Shown here piece after piece: positions 50,888 to 57,748 of a stretch of DNA of 63,006 nucleotides. A model generated the notes under the pieces. The model was not told the origin of the DNA. It saw nothing but the letters and a program-made list of their open reading frames with translations, and did not search any database. The stretch lies in the IMG/VR virus record IMGVR_UViG_3300037840_000064, positions 1 to 63,006 of that record; one strand, 5' to 3'. This DNA is from a virus. A program made the translations under genes and the position numbers. The first letter of the stretch is position 1, and every line of letters starts with the position of its first letter.

Positions 50888-51238
50888 ATGGAACCAAAAA
50901 GCAACATGGTCATACACGCTGGCGTCGCCACCAACCTCTATCCGCAAGGCCCGACATTCCATTGGCGCGACGGATGGATGTTTGCCCGCGGTGAGGGAAT
51001 GAATGTCCACGTCTGGAAAAATTCTCAGAAAGGTCCCCCTGATGTCAGCCTGTGTATCCCGCGTGGCGAATGGGATTCGATAGTGGGGTTTCTCTCTTAC
51101 CCGGAAAGTCCCCGCACCTCCAAAGCCACGAGACCGCGACGCAACTTCTTTTGGCAATGGCCGCGCGATGGAATGGTTTGGTTTGGGAATTATATACTTC
51201 ATGCTTTTCGGGTTGACACATACAGGCACTTGTGCTAG
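50888..51238 (+). CDS. Hypothetical protein with 3' end replaced by IS insertion
   Basis: Encodes 116 residues (MEPKSNMVIHAGVATNLYPQ; IPRGEWDSIVGFL). Up to residue 104 the frame is phage sequence. The IS left end supplies the last 12 codons. Removing the IS and one 8-bp repeat restores codons for NSRTP and a TAG at 53115-53117, seven bases before the next gene. So the protein has lost about five native residues and gained twelve foreign ones. Confidence 0.72.
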   Translation: MEPKSNMVIHAGVATNLYPQGPTFHWRDGWMFARGEGMNVHVWKNSQKGPPDVSLCIPRGEWDSIVGFLSYPESPRTSKATRPRRNFFWQWPRDGMVWFGNYILHAFRVDTYRHLC

Positions 51239-51287
51239 TGCCATGGGCATATCCGGGCAATCCTGCCCGGCTCCTATGGAGGGTTAG

Positions 51288-51677
51288 ATGAGTGACAGCT
51301 ATCAGGCGATTTATGATGCAGTGCGAAGCCGGATCAGCGGCGGCAACATCAGCGAGGCCGTTAGCGACGCGCTCCGCAGCGGCTTCGACTTTTCGCACGC
51401 GCGGGCCATGCTGCAAGAGCAAATCGGGGCCGTTGGCTACGAAATGGCCCGGCCATCGGCGATTTTTCGGCCGGTTTTGAGTGAAGATGGCGATCATTGG
51501 TGCGCGCTCTACGGCGCGGATATTGCATCGGGCTTGGCCGCCTACGGCAAGACGCCAGAGGCCGCAATGACGGCCTTTGACAAGGCTTGGTATTCCCAAA
51601 AGACCGGCGCAGCCATGAAGGCCGAAGAAATAGCCGAAGAACGAGCGGCCAACGGACAATTCGGGGTAGGAGCCTAG
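51288..51677 (+). CDS. IS passenger: phage-like hypothetical protein
   Basis: Encodes 129 residues (SYQAIYDAVRSRISGGNISE, then FRPVLSEDGDHWCALYGADI and AAYGKTPEAAMTAFDKAWYS). GGAGGG precedes the ATG. It is inside the IS ends and unrelated to transposition. Similar small proteins occur in phage early regions as far as I recall. Passenger cargo. Confidence 0.72.
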   Translation: MSDSYQAIYDAVRSRISGGNISEAVSDALRSGFDFSHARAMLQEQIGAVGYEMARPSAIFRPVLSEDGDHWCALYGADIASGLAAYGKTPEAAMTAFDKAWYSQKTGAAMKAEEIAEERAANGQFGVGA

Positions 51678-51680
51678 GTC

Positions 51681-51989
51681 ATGGCAATCGAATTGGAGGA
51701 CGGAAAGATCGTCAAGTTGCCGCCGTTGACGATCTACCAGCACGAAGTCAACCTGGAATGTTTCCTTGGCGAAGCCGAGCACTTCGAACTGACTGATGAC
51801 AGCACAGTCGATACGACGGAAGCGTTCGCGGCCTTCGAAGCCATGAAGGCTAAGATTGCCAGTCAACGTCAAGCACTTGAAGCCGCATATCGCTTTCTGC
51901 GCAGGATCGAAGGCGATGGCTACGGCGGTATGGCGGATTTCGAGACTACCCGCCAGCTTTGCCGCGATCACGTCAGCGATAGCGATTGA
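51681..51989 (+). CDS. IS passenger: hypothetical protein
   Basis: Encodes 102 residues (MAIELEDGKIVKLPPLTIYQ; KIASQRQALEAAYRFLRRIE). Helical second half. Begins four bases after the first passenger. Not recognised. Carried with the transposase. Confidence 0.7.
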   Translation: MAIELEDGKIVKLPPLTIYQHEVNLECFLGEAEHFELTDDSTVDTTEAFAAFEAMKAKIASQRQALEAAYRFLRRIEGDGYGGMADFETTRQLCRDHVSDSD

Positions 51990-52001
51990 GGGGAAACGAT
52001 C

Positions 52002-53048
52002 ATGCCTCCCCACGCCGACGTGCTGCAATGGGAACACCTGCCGTTCCCCAAATCGCTCCGGGACTTTCAGCGGCTGTTCCCGGACGACGCGGCCTGCGCT
52101 CGCTATCTTGAGGGCGCCAAGTGGCCGAAAGGCCTTGAATGCCCGCATTGCCATGAACGCGGCGAGCCGTTCCGCATGGCGACGCGGACCAGCGTCCTGA
52201 CCTGCCGCAAGTGCCGCAAGCAAACGTCGCTGACAACCGGGACCGTGATGGCCCGGACTCACTCGCCCCTGACGACGTGGTTTTGGGGTGCCTATCTGGT
52301 CGCTACGGTTACCCCCGGCATTTCGACGGTCCAATTCGAGCGCCAGCTTGGCTTGACCCGCGAGACGGCGTTCCAAATCCTGCACAAGCTGAGGGCCGGC
52401 ATGGTGCGCCAGAACCGCGACAGGATAGGTGGCAATCTGGCGCGCGGGGATCATGTCGAAATCGACGAAACGTACATAGGCGGCAAGGTGCGGGGCGAAG
52501 GCAGCGGTCCTAAGCCCGATCATACCGTCCTGGTCTGTGCCGCCGTCGAAGTCCGCACGCGGCCAGCAAAGAAAGGCGACAAGCCCATGCGGCGCGGCGG
52601 GCGCTATGCCGGGCGCCTGCGCCTCGAAATCGTCGAAGGCCGAAGCGAGAAAGACCTGTGCGGCTTTGTCGAGCAGGCCGTAGAGCCGGGCGCCATCGTG
52701 ATTACGGACGCCTACCGGAGCTACAATTCGCTTGGCAAGCGCGGCTACCAGCATTTGCCGGTGATCGAAGGCGGCAAGCCGGAAGTGGCAGAGGAATATC
52801 TGCCAATCGTCCACTTGGTTTTCAGCAACCTCAAAAGCTGGTTGCAGGGCACGCACCACGGCCGGGTCAGCCCCAAGCATTTGCAGGCTTACCTCAATGA
52901 GTTCGTGTTCCGCTTTAACCGACGCTTCTACCCGTTCAATTCGTTCCGCAGCTTGCTCGGCATCGGCGCCAATGGCGAAGCGCCAACCTATGACGGGCTG
53001 TACGACGGAACTTGGAAGCATCCGACAATGGCTAGTCATCATGCCTGA
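52002..53048 (+). CDS. IS1595/ISXO2-like transposase
   Basis: Encodes 348 residues. An N-terminal zinc ribbon (CPHC at 47-50, CRKC at 68-71) is followed by the catalytic domain: HVEIDETYIGGK (Asp 155), VITDAYRSYNSL (Asp 236) and VHLVFSNLKSWLQG (Asn 276 and Lys), the DDN(K) arrangement of the family. Downstream THHGRVSPKHLQAYLNEFVF is also characteristic. Stop lies 15 bp before the right inverted repeat. Appears intact. Confidence 0.93.
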   Translation: MPPHADVLQWEHLPFPKSLRDFQRLFPDDAACARYLEGAKWPKGLECPHCHERGEPFRMATRTSVLTCRKCRKQTSLTTGTVMARTHSPLTTWFWGAYLVATVTPGISTVQFERQLGLTRETAFQILHKLRAGMVRQNRDRIGGNLARGDHVEIDETYIGGKVRGEGSGPKPDHTVLVCAAVEVRTRPAKKGDKPMRRGGRYAGRLRLEIVEGRSEKDLCGFVEQAVEPGAIVITDAYRSYNSLGKRGYQHLPVIEGGKPEVAEEYLPIVHLVFSNLKSWLQGTHHGRVSPKHLQAYLNEFVFRFNRRFYPFNSFRSLLGIGANGEAPTYDGLYDGTWKHPTMASHHA

Positions 53049-53123
53049 CCATCAACCCGTGGGGCCTGTATGTGTAAAGCCGAAAAGCATGATATACTTA
53101 ACTCCCGGACCCCCTAGATGTAG

Positions 53124-53837
53124 ATGACCGCATATTACAACGAAAACGACCCCTACGCCGCGCAATGGCTGCGCAATCTCATCGCGGCCGGGCACATCGC
53201 GCCCGGCGACGTTGATGCACGCTCGATTGTGGATGTAAAGGCCGATGACCTTGAAGGATACGAGCAAGCGCATTTCTTCGCCGGTATCGGCGGATGGTCC
53301 CATGCCCTCAGACTTGCGGGCTGGCCCGACGATCGATCTGTCTGGACCGGCTCCTGCCCGTGTCAGCCGCTTTCGTGCGCGGGACAGCGAAAAGGCCATG
53401 CCGACGAACGACACCTCTGGCCCGCTTTTCACGACATCATCGCCAAGTGCGGACCTGCAATCGTGTTTGGAGAACAAGTTGCGGGCGCGGATGGGCGGGA
53501 ATGGTTCGCCGGGGTACGCGCTGACTTGGAAGCATTGGGATATGCCTGCGGGGCCGCCGATTTGTGCGCTGCGGGCGTCGGCGCGGACCATATCCGACAG
53601 CGAATTTATTGGCTGGCCCACGCCTACGGCCCCCGTCCGAACGAACGGCCATCAGGCCGGAAACAATCGCTACGTGACATGGGTGCAAAGGACTTTTGGC
53701 GGGAAAATAAACCCGGCCCGAACCCTGTGGCAGATGGGGTTTCCTGCCGCATGGATAGGGTGCGCGGCGGCGGACAGGCCATCGTCCCGCAAGTCGCATC
53801 GGAGTTCATAGGTGCCTTCATGGAGTGCCAGCCATGA
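53124..53837 (+). CDS. C5 cytosine DNA methyltransferase
   Basis: Encodes 237 residues. Motif I HFFAGIGGWSHAL (50-62), motif IV GSCPCQPLSCAGQRK (77-90) with the catalytic Cys, an ENV-like VFGEQVAG, QRIYWLAH, and a C-terminal GQAIVPQVASEFIGAF. Compact phage form with a short recognition region. It methylates cytosine C5. The gene would follow directly after the IS-interrupted gene. A second frame overlaps 53245-53811. Confidence 0.88.
   Translation: MTAYYNENDPYAAQWLRNLIAAGHIAPGDVDARSIVDVKADDLEGYEQAHFFAGIGGWSHALRLAGWPDDRSVWTGSCPCQPLSCAGQRKGHADERHLWPAFHDIIAKCGPAIVFGEQVAGADGREWFAGVRADLEALGYACGAADLCAAGVGADHIRQRIYWLAHAYGPRPNERPSGRKQSLRDMGAKDFWRENKPGPNPVADGVSCRMDRVRGGGQAIVPQVASEFIGAFMECQP
53245..53811 (+). 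CDS. Overlapping reading frame inside the C5 methyltransferase gene
   Basis: Encodes 188 residues in the +1 frame relative to the methyltransferase. It reads like a phage protein family: SPGYALTWKHWDMPAGPPIC, ALRASARTISDSEFIGWPTP, then INPARTLWQMGFPAAWIGCA and PSSRKSHRSS. I recall proteins with such ALTWK...GPPIC...WPTP and LNPA..LWLMG patterns in other phages. Both frames look coherent, so this may be a dual-coding gene. It has no obvious ribosome site at 53245. Confidence 0.5.
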   Translation: MTLKDTSKRISSPVSADGPMPSDLRAGPTIDLSGPAPARVSRFRARDSEKAMPTNDTSGPLFTTSSPSADLQSCLENKLRARMGGNGSPGYALTWKHWDMPAGPPICALRASARTISDSEFIGWPTPTAPVRTNGHQAGNNRYVTWVQRTFGGKINPARTLWQMGFPAAWIGCAAADRPSSRKSHRSS

Positions 53838-53929
53838 CCCGTATCGACGGGCTGAATGATCGCGAAAGCAAGTTCAAGCTATTTCCCGGCGCCATGATTG
53901 CGAGCCTCGACATAACGAACAGGCACTAA
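53834..53929 (+). CDS. Very small overlapping protein
   Basis: A 31-residue frame whose ATG overlaps the methyltransferase stop (ATGA): MTRIDGLNDRESKFKLFPGA then MIASLDITNRH. Coupled start is the only support. Low confidence. Confidence 0.35.
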   Translation: MTRIDGLNDRESKFKLFPGAMIASLDITNRH

Positions 53930-53941
53930 CCGCCGAACAGC

Positions 53942-54142
53942 ATGGAGCTTTTAATGCGTGTCGTTCGACCAATCCAATTCGACAGCACAAGAAAGCGCCG
54001 TCGAAATGAGAAGGCCGCAGCAGCTCGCAAGAAAAGAGAGGCGCGCAAGTTTTACCTGGAACGAGCGATCTGCCGAATGACATGCTTCATAGAGCCGGAA
54101 TGCCAATGGCTCGAAGGCGACGCCGCCAACGACAATCAGTGA
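53942..54142 (+). CDS. Small basic protein
   Basis: Encodes 66 residues with a strongly basic helix (TRKRRRNEKAAAARKKREAR) then a Cys-containing tail ending GDAANDNQ. Probably nucleic-acid binding. An in-frame ATG at 53954 is an alternative start. Confidence 0.62.
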   Translation: MELLMRVVRPIQFDSTRKRRRNEKAAAARKKREARKFYLERAICRMTCFIEPECQWLEGDAANDNQ

Positions 54143-54149
54143 GGCCCCG

Positions 54150-54344
54150 ATGGTTCTCTTAGAGTGCAGCCCGCCGTTTCAATGGAAGCCGTCGCTACGA
54201 ACCGACATCGGCGACGGCTGGCGGTTCATGTGGGGATGGTTCGCTGTCGCCTATGTGCCGTATGGGTTTGGTGAATACATCGAAGGCTTGGCCCAAGCGG
54301 GAATTGAACTTTACGACAAAGGCGAAATTGAAATCAGGCGTTAA
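54150..54344 (+). CDS. Small Trp-rich protein
   Basis: Encodes 64 residues (MVLLECSPPFQWKPSLRTDI, GDGWRFMWGWFAVAYVPYGF). Aromatic, borderline membrane-active. Function unknown. Confidence 0.62.
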   Translation: MVLLECSPPFQWKPSLRTDIGDGWRFMWGWFAVAYVPYGFGEYIEGLAQAGIELYDKGEIEIRR

Positions 54345-54369
54345 CCCGTCCAAAGCATGGAGGTTCAAA

Positions 54370-54603
54370 GTGGAACTGACTTATCCTTCCGACATTGAAG
54401 CGGTCGCCAAAATTCCAGATGAACGCAAGGAAGCGTTTGAAAAATGGATGGCCGCGCTCGACGCCGAATACGTCAAGGCTGGATCGCCCTACGGTACAGG
54501 TCCGCTGGCAACGGTGACTGGCGTGGAGTGTTGGCTATCCTACTTCGATGACGAATACGATCCGGCCGATGCAATGGCCGACGACCTGTCCAGCGCCGAC
54601 TAA
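54370..54603 (+). CDS. Small acidic protein
   Basis: Encodes 77 residues from a GTG with GGAGG seven bases upstream. Starts MELTYPSDIEAVAKIPDERK, ends with an acidic DDEYDPADAMADDLSSAD tail. Not recognised. Confidence 0.62.
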   Translation: MELTYPSDIEAVAKIPDERKEAFEKWMAALDAEYVKAGSPYGTGPLATVTGVECWLSYFDDEYDPADAMADDLSSAD

Positions 54604-54609
54604 ACCCCC

Positions 54610-54780
54610 ATGAGCGCCTGTCCACACAGTTTTGATGATCGAGAGAGTTCTGTGTACACGGAAGGACTTTGCCCTCTGTGCTTATGCGCCAAGTTGGAAC
54701 GCTATCGGATAGCTTTCTCTTGGATGGAAGATCAGGACCCACAGCTTGTCGAAGCTGCCCGCGAAAAATTTGGATGTTGA
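54610..54780 (+). CDS. Small Cys-containing protein
   Basis: Encodes 56 residues (MSACPHSFDDRESSVYTEGL, CPLCLCAKLERYRIAFSWME). A CPLCLC pair with CPH gives a possible zinc site. Ends just before the next gene. Confidence 0.6.
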   Translation: MSACPHSFDDRESSVYTEGLCPLCLCAKLERYRIAFSWMEDQDPQLVEAAREKFGC

Positions 54781-54782
54781 CG

Positions 54783-54947
54783 ATGACAAAGCAGGAACCT
54801 CCAACCGAACTTACACTTTGGCTCACCGAGGCCATTGATAGATGGCGCAAGGTTGACCCAGATGTGAAGGTATCGGAGATTTTGGAGTCGCTTGAAGATA
54901 TTCGCTACACTCTGACGGAATCACTTACGCGGCATACGCCGAGATAA
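54783..54947 (+). CDS. Small helical protein
   Basis: Encodes 54 residues (MTKQEPPTELTLWLTEAIDR, VSEILESLEDIRYTLTESLT), starting two bases after the preceding stop. Helical, acidic. Unknown. Confidence 0.6.
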   Translation: MTKQEPPTELTLWLTEAIDRWRKVDPDVKVSEILESLEDIRYTLTESLTRHTPR

Positions 54948-54960
54948 CCGGGAACAACAA

Positions 54961-55143
54961 ATGCTGAAATGGTGGTTTCTGATCTTCCTTCGTGGCATCG
55001 CCATGGGCGGCCCATACGATAATCAGCAGGAATGCCTTGATGCACTCAAGAAGGAAATGGTGCTGCCATTTGTTGATCCCGGCTTCGATAACGCCAAGCC
55101 CCACGGGCTTTGCTTCCAAGCTGCACAGCCGACTCATCCCTGA
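54961..55143 (+). CDS. Small protein with hydrophobic start
   Basis: Encodes 60 residues. CGGGAACAACAA precedes the ATG. N-terminus LKWWFLIFLRGIAMGG is short and hydrophobic, with two Cys later (ECLDALKK, GLCFQAAQ); it could be a secreted or membrane-tethered small protein. Unknown. Confidence 0.62.
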   Translation: MLKWWFLIFLRGIAMGGPYDNQQECLDALKKEMVLPFVDPGFDNAKPHGLCFQAAQPTHP

Positions 55144-55158
55144 ACAGCGGGCAGAATC

Positions 55159-55368
55159 ATGAGCGAAGGCAAGCTATTGGAATCGGACGAGAGGCGCCTT
55201 GAACAGCTTCACACAAAGCTGCTCGACTACCTCGTGCGCCAGCAGATGGACGGGAAGCGCGGCATTCGCGGTCCCGGCATCGAGTTTTCAGATACCGAAC
55301 TACACGCGCTGCTACGATTGACCAGAGTGCGTGCCGCTAATGAGCAGACAGCAGGGGGAAAATCGTGA
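55159..55368 (+). CDS. Small helical protein
   Basis: Encodes 69 residues, charged helices (DERRLEQLHTKLLDYLVRQQ) and TELHALLRLTRVRAANEQ. Overlaps the next GTG by 4 nt. Unknown. Confidence 0.64.
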   Translation: MSEGKLLESDERRLEQLHTKLLDYLVRQQMDGKRGIRGPGIEFSDTELHALLRLTRVRAANEQTAGGKS

Positions 55369-55577
55369 GCGAACTTGACGACACGATCAAACACTTGGAT
55401 AGGGCTTTAGAGCTTACCAAAGAAATTGATGAGCTAAACGACCGCTGCATCAAACAGGCTAGGCTTCGAGGTCTGGTCTTGGGATTTGGTACAGGCTTCG
55501 TTCTTGGCCCGATATATTTCTGGTACGTCTATCCGTTCCTATACCATATCCCAACATGGCTCGCAGGCGGCCGCTGA
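55365..55577 (+). CDS. Small membrane protein
   Basis: Encodes 70 residues from a GTG. Acidic coiled N-terminus (LDRALELTKEIDELNDR) then a hydrophobic segment LVLGFGTGFVLGPIYFWYVY. Single-span; unknown. Confidence 0.64.
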   Translation: MSELDDTIKHLDRALELTKEIDELNDRCIKQARLRGLVLGFGTGFVLGPIYFWYVYPFLYHIPTWLAGGR

Positions 55578-55600
55578 TAAGCGAATAGCCGGAAACCGAT

Positions 55601-56056
55601 ATGCGCCAGACCATCGAAGATTTTGTCCGCGAATCGAACCGGATCGAAGGCATCACGCGCGACCCAACGCAGGATGAAATCGACGCAGCCAATCGATTCA
55701 TGATCCTATTCCAAGTCAGTCGCCATACGATCGGGCTCTATCAATCTGTGATCGCGCCGGACAAGCCACTCCGGGCCGAGAAGGGGTTTGATGTTCGCGT
55801 GGGCAACCACATTGCGCCGGCCGGCGGCCCGCAAATTGTGAAGGCCCTGGAAGCCATTCTAAAGCGCGCCAATAAGGGCGCCGAGCCGTGGCTAATCCAC
55901 ACCGAGTTTGAGAGGGTGCATCCCTACATGGACGGCAACGGCCGCACGGGGCGGATGCTGTGGGCTTGGCAGATGCGCGGGCTGGGGCGCGATCCTTTCG
56001 CGCTGCCCTTCCTGCATCGGTTCTATTATCAGACGCTCGATCACATCGGGCGCTAA
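55601..56056 (+). CDS. fic: Fic/DOC-family protein
   Basis: Encodes 151 residues. The catalytic Fic motif is HPYMDGNGRTGR (107-118), with the His, Asp and both Arg present. Near the N-terminus SNRIEG (12-17) fits the inhibitory [S/T]xxxE[G/N] helix, so activity is probably self-inhibited until released. A typical activity is transfer of AMP to a Ser/Thr/Tyr. The target is unknown; possible roles are host-process modification or toxin-like defence. The frame is intact. Confidence 0.85.
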   Translation: MRQTIEDFVRESNRIEGITRDPTQDEIDAANRFMILFQVSRHTIGLYQSVIAPDKPLRAEKGFDVRVGNHIAPAGGPQIVKALEAILKRANKGAEPWLIHTEFERVHPYMDGNGRTGRMLWAWQMRGLGRDPFALPFLHRFYYQTLDHIGR

Positions 56057-56074
56057 TGGCCAACAAGCAGGGGA

Positions 56075-56311
56075 ATGAAAATGCTGCTTGAAACAATCTT
56101 CTTAGCTCAGGTGTTTGGTTGCATGGCGCCGGGCAATCCCGATCACTGCTACATTTCAGGCCATCAGAATCCGCCGACTCTTGTTGGCGATGGCACAGCT
56201 ACGACAACCTCGGCGCCCCTACCAACGTGCCCGGACGGATATACGCTGATGTCAGATTTGACGATGCACCCTAAGTGCGCCAAGGACATCATCGAGCCGT
56301 CGTACAAATAG
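56075..56311 (+). CDS. Small possibly secreted protein
   Basis: Encodes 78 residues (MKMLLETIFLAQVFGCMAPG; ATTTSAPLPTCPDGYTLMSD). The N-terminus may be a weak signal with a Cys at 16, followed by a Cys-rich mature part. Ends KDIIEPSYK. Unknown. Confidence 0.6.
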   Translation: MKMLLETIFLAQVFGCMAPGNPDHCYISGHQNPPTLVGDGTATTTSAPLPTCPDGYTLMSDLTMHPKCAKDIIEPSYK

Positions 56312-56336
56312 GCACATACAAGAGATTGACCGAAGC

Positions 56337-56382
56337 ATGCTTATCCGGTTTAGACACACATGCTTATCCGGGTTAGACACAC
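56337..56382. repeat. Tandem duplication of a 23-bp unit
   Basis: Two adjacent copies of ATGCTTATCCGGTTTAGACACAC (56337-56359 and 56360-56382) with one difference. They sit in the gap before the gene at 56395. Tandem 23-mers could be paired protein-binding sites or replication slippage. Confidence 0.7.
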
Positions 56383-56394
56383 AGGAGCTACATC

Positions 56395-56733
56395 ATGACT
56401 GAGGCAACCGATCGCGATGGGGCTATCGAAATGGCTAGCGCGTTGACGATCAAAGTCGATCAGATTTACGAGCGCAACGACAGCTTGGAAGCGGAGAACG
56501 ACTCGCTCAAAACCGCATTCCAGGCAGTGTCGCAAGAGAATGAACATTTGCGCAAATACGCCGAAAAGCTGGTACGGCAACGCGACGCGGCCATGCGCAA
56601 GGTCGATCTGTACGAGTCCAAGATGAAGGTGATCTTTGCGGAAGCACAAGAGACGTTGCGCGCGACGCATCCGCCCAAACAGGACGCGGCTGTCGTTAAG
56701 TTTGCGCCGGCCAATGTTAGAAACGAAAGTTAA
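56395..56733 (+). CDS. Coiled-coil protein
   Basis: Encodes 112 residues. Long coiled coil with heptads (YERNDSLEAENDSLKTAFQA, QENEHLRKYAEKLVRQRD). Ends KFAPANVRNES. Probably a self-assembling small phage protein; unknown. Confidence 0.7.
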   Translation: MTEATDRDGAIEMASALTIKVDQIYERNDSLEAENDSLKTAFQAVSQENEHLRKYAEKLVRQRDAAMRKVDLYESKMKVIFAEAQETLRATHPPKQDAAVVKFAPANVRNES

Positions 56734-56749
56734 CACGGGGTTAATGCCC

Positions 56750-56992
56750 ATGAGCGATCCGGGAGACGAATTGTGGGACTTGGACGACTATCCAACGGAG
56801 GATTTTATGGCGGGTGGTAAAAAAGAGACTGACCCCGAAGTGCTCGCAAAGCACTGTGAACTATTTGCTCAAGGAGCGAAGCGAAAATACGACGCCGAAG
56901 CAGGTGGTGATATGTGGCTCTTTGAATTGTTCCACCATATGAACGATTGTGCAGAGGCATTGCGCAAACAGGCGCAGTTAGGACGGGAATGA
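56750..56992 (+). CDS. Small acidic protein
   Basis: Encodes 80 residues from the ATG at 56750, preceded by a CGGGG site (ATG 56744 is an alternative). Very acidic start SDPGDELWDLDDYPTEDFMA, then a helix FELFHHMNDCAEALRKQA. Unknown. Confidence 0.64.
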   Translation: MSDPGDELWDLDDYPTEDFMAGGKKETDPEVLAKHCELFAQGAKRKYDAEAGGDMWLFELFHHMNDCAEALRKQAQLGRE

Positions 56993-56993
56993 A

Positions 56994-57185
56994 ATGGGCA
57001 TTCTGACAATCACGCAAGACCTCACAAAGGCAACAAGCCGGCGCGAAGATGATGCCGCGAGTAAACTGCTCGCCGCCGCTCTGCAAAACGATGCCGAAAC
57101 TGTTGGGCATATGCTGACCAACAACCGCACAGTCATGGCGTTGGTTGATCGTGGCGTCCTGAAACTCTCTGGTATGAAAACCTAA
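56994..57185 (+). CDS. Small helical protein
   Basis: Encodes 63 residues (SKLLAAALQNDAETVGHMLT, MALVDRGVLKLSGMKT), starting one base after the previous stop. Unknown. Confidence 0.62.
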   Translation: MGILTITQDLTKATSRREDDAASKLLAAALQNDAETVGHMLTNNRTVMALVDRGVLKLSGMKT

Positions 57186-57200
57186 AGGACGTATGTCACC

Positions 57201-57422
57201 ATGAGTAAGCAAGGAAAGATTCAAGGGCCAATGTCTGCCGATGATGCCCCGATCGTTTTAAAATGTTGGGGATGTTCCGGTGAAGGAGGCGGTCGCGTTG
57301 GAATAGTCGGCTGCAATAAATGCGCCGGAACGGGCGCTATCTTTTGGGTCGGGGGTCGCACCTTCTCCTATACGCCGGAAGGTGAAAAACGAGCGAAAAA
57401 AATTCTTAAAGTTTACGACTAA
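57201..57422 (+). CDS. DnaJ-type zinc-finger protein
   Basis: Encodes 73 residues. Two CxxCxGxG motifs: CWGCSGEGGG and CNKCAGTGAIF, the DnaJ central zinc-finger pattern in minimal form. May bind unfolded protein or serve as a zinc-ribbon adaptor. Last clear gene of the rightward operon. Confidence 0.7.
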   Translation: MSKQGKIQGPMSADDAPIVLKCWGCSGEGGGRVGIVGCNKCAGTGAIFWVGGRTFSYTPEGEKRAKKILKVYD

Positions 57423-57479
57423 CAGGACGCTAGTCGTCTTTCTTGATACCGATATCCCACACCCTGACCAGCACCGGCC

Positions 57480-57504
57480 CGGCATTAGGTAGCAAACTCA
57501 CCTG
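57480..57504. repeat. Left arm of 25-bp inverted repeat around tRNA island
   Basis: Starts CGGCATTAGGTAGCAAACTC and ends ACCTG; the exact complement is at 58833-58857. It bounds a 1378-bp segment with two tRNAs and one host-like gene. Next to it are imperfect direct repeats (ACCTGGTGCTGGGG and ACCTGGTGCCGAGG). Confidence 0.85.
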
Positions 57505-57591
57505 GTGCTGGGGGCTGGAAAGCCTTCAAAATCGGGCAAGTTTACTGACCTGGTGCCGAGGAGTTCTCGGCATGGTAGAATTTCGGACAAT

Positions 57592-57723
57592 ATGTCACCG
57601 GATAAGCCGCGCCTCGGTACGAGCGAGACAATCGCTTTTATCGCCCTCATTCTTGCGCTGCTTGGGATAGCGCCCGCGCGCCATCCGGGAGCGTCACCTG
57701 GATTTTGCGAGTATCCGGCTTAG
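57592..57723 (+). CDS. Possible small membrane protein
   Basis: A 43-residue frame with one hydrophobic segment (TIAFIALILALLGIAPA). No convincing ribosome site. Lies inside the tRNA island. Low confidence. The surrounding 57423-57591 stretch shows no other gene. Confidence 0.35.
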   Translation: MSPDKPRLGTSETIAFIALILALLGIAPARHPGASPGFCEYPA

Positions 57724-57748
57724 AAGGCTTTTTTGGCACGCTCGGCTA

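Larger units (their letters stand above)
51200..53091 (+). mobile_element. IS1595-family insertion sequence with passenger genes (1892 bp)
   Basis: Terminal inverted repeats of 28 bp: left 51200-51227 starts CATGCTTTTCGGGTTGACAC, right 53064-53091 is its complement with 26 of 28 identical (CATGCTTTTCGGCTTTACAC). Both are flanked by the 8-bp direct repeat ATATACTT (51192-51199 and 53092-53099), and 8 bp is the usual target duplication for IS1595. Inside are the transposase (52002-53048) and two phage-like genes (51288, 51681). Ends, duplication and transposase look intact, so insertion appears recent. Confidence 0.93.

Noticed and set aside
52211-52513. Alternative frames inside the transposase gene
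   Set aside because: Unlike the C5 methyltransferase overlap, these show no coherent motif or family-like sequence.
51045-53042. A 665-codon minus-strand frame across the insertion sequence
   Set aside because: It is antisense to the transposase and passenger genes and crosses the IS left end, so it cannot be an inherited gene.
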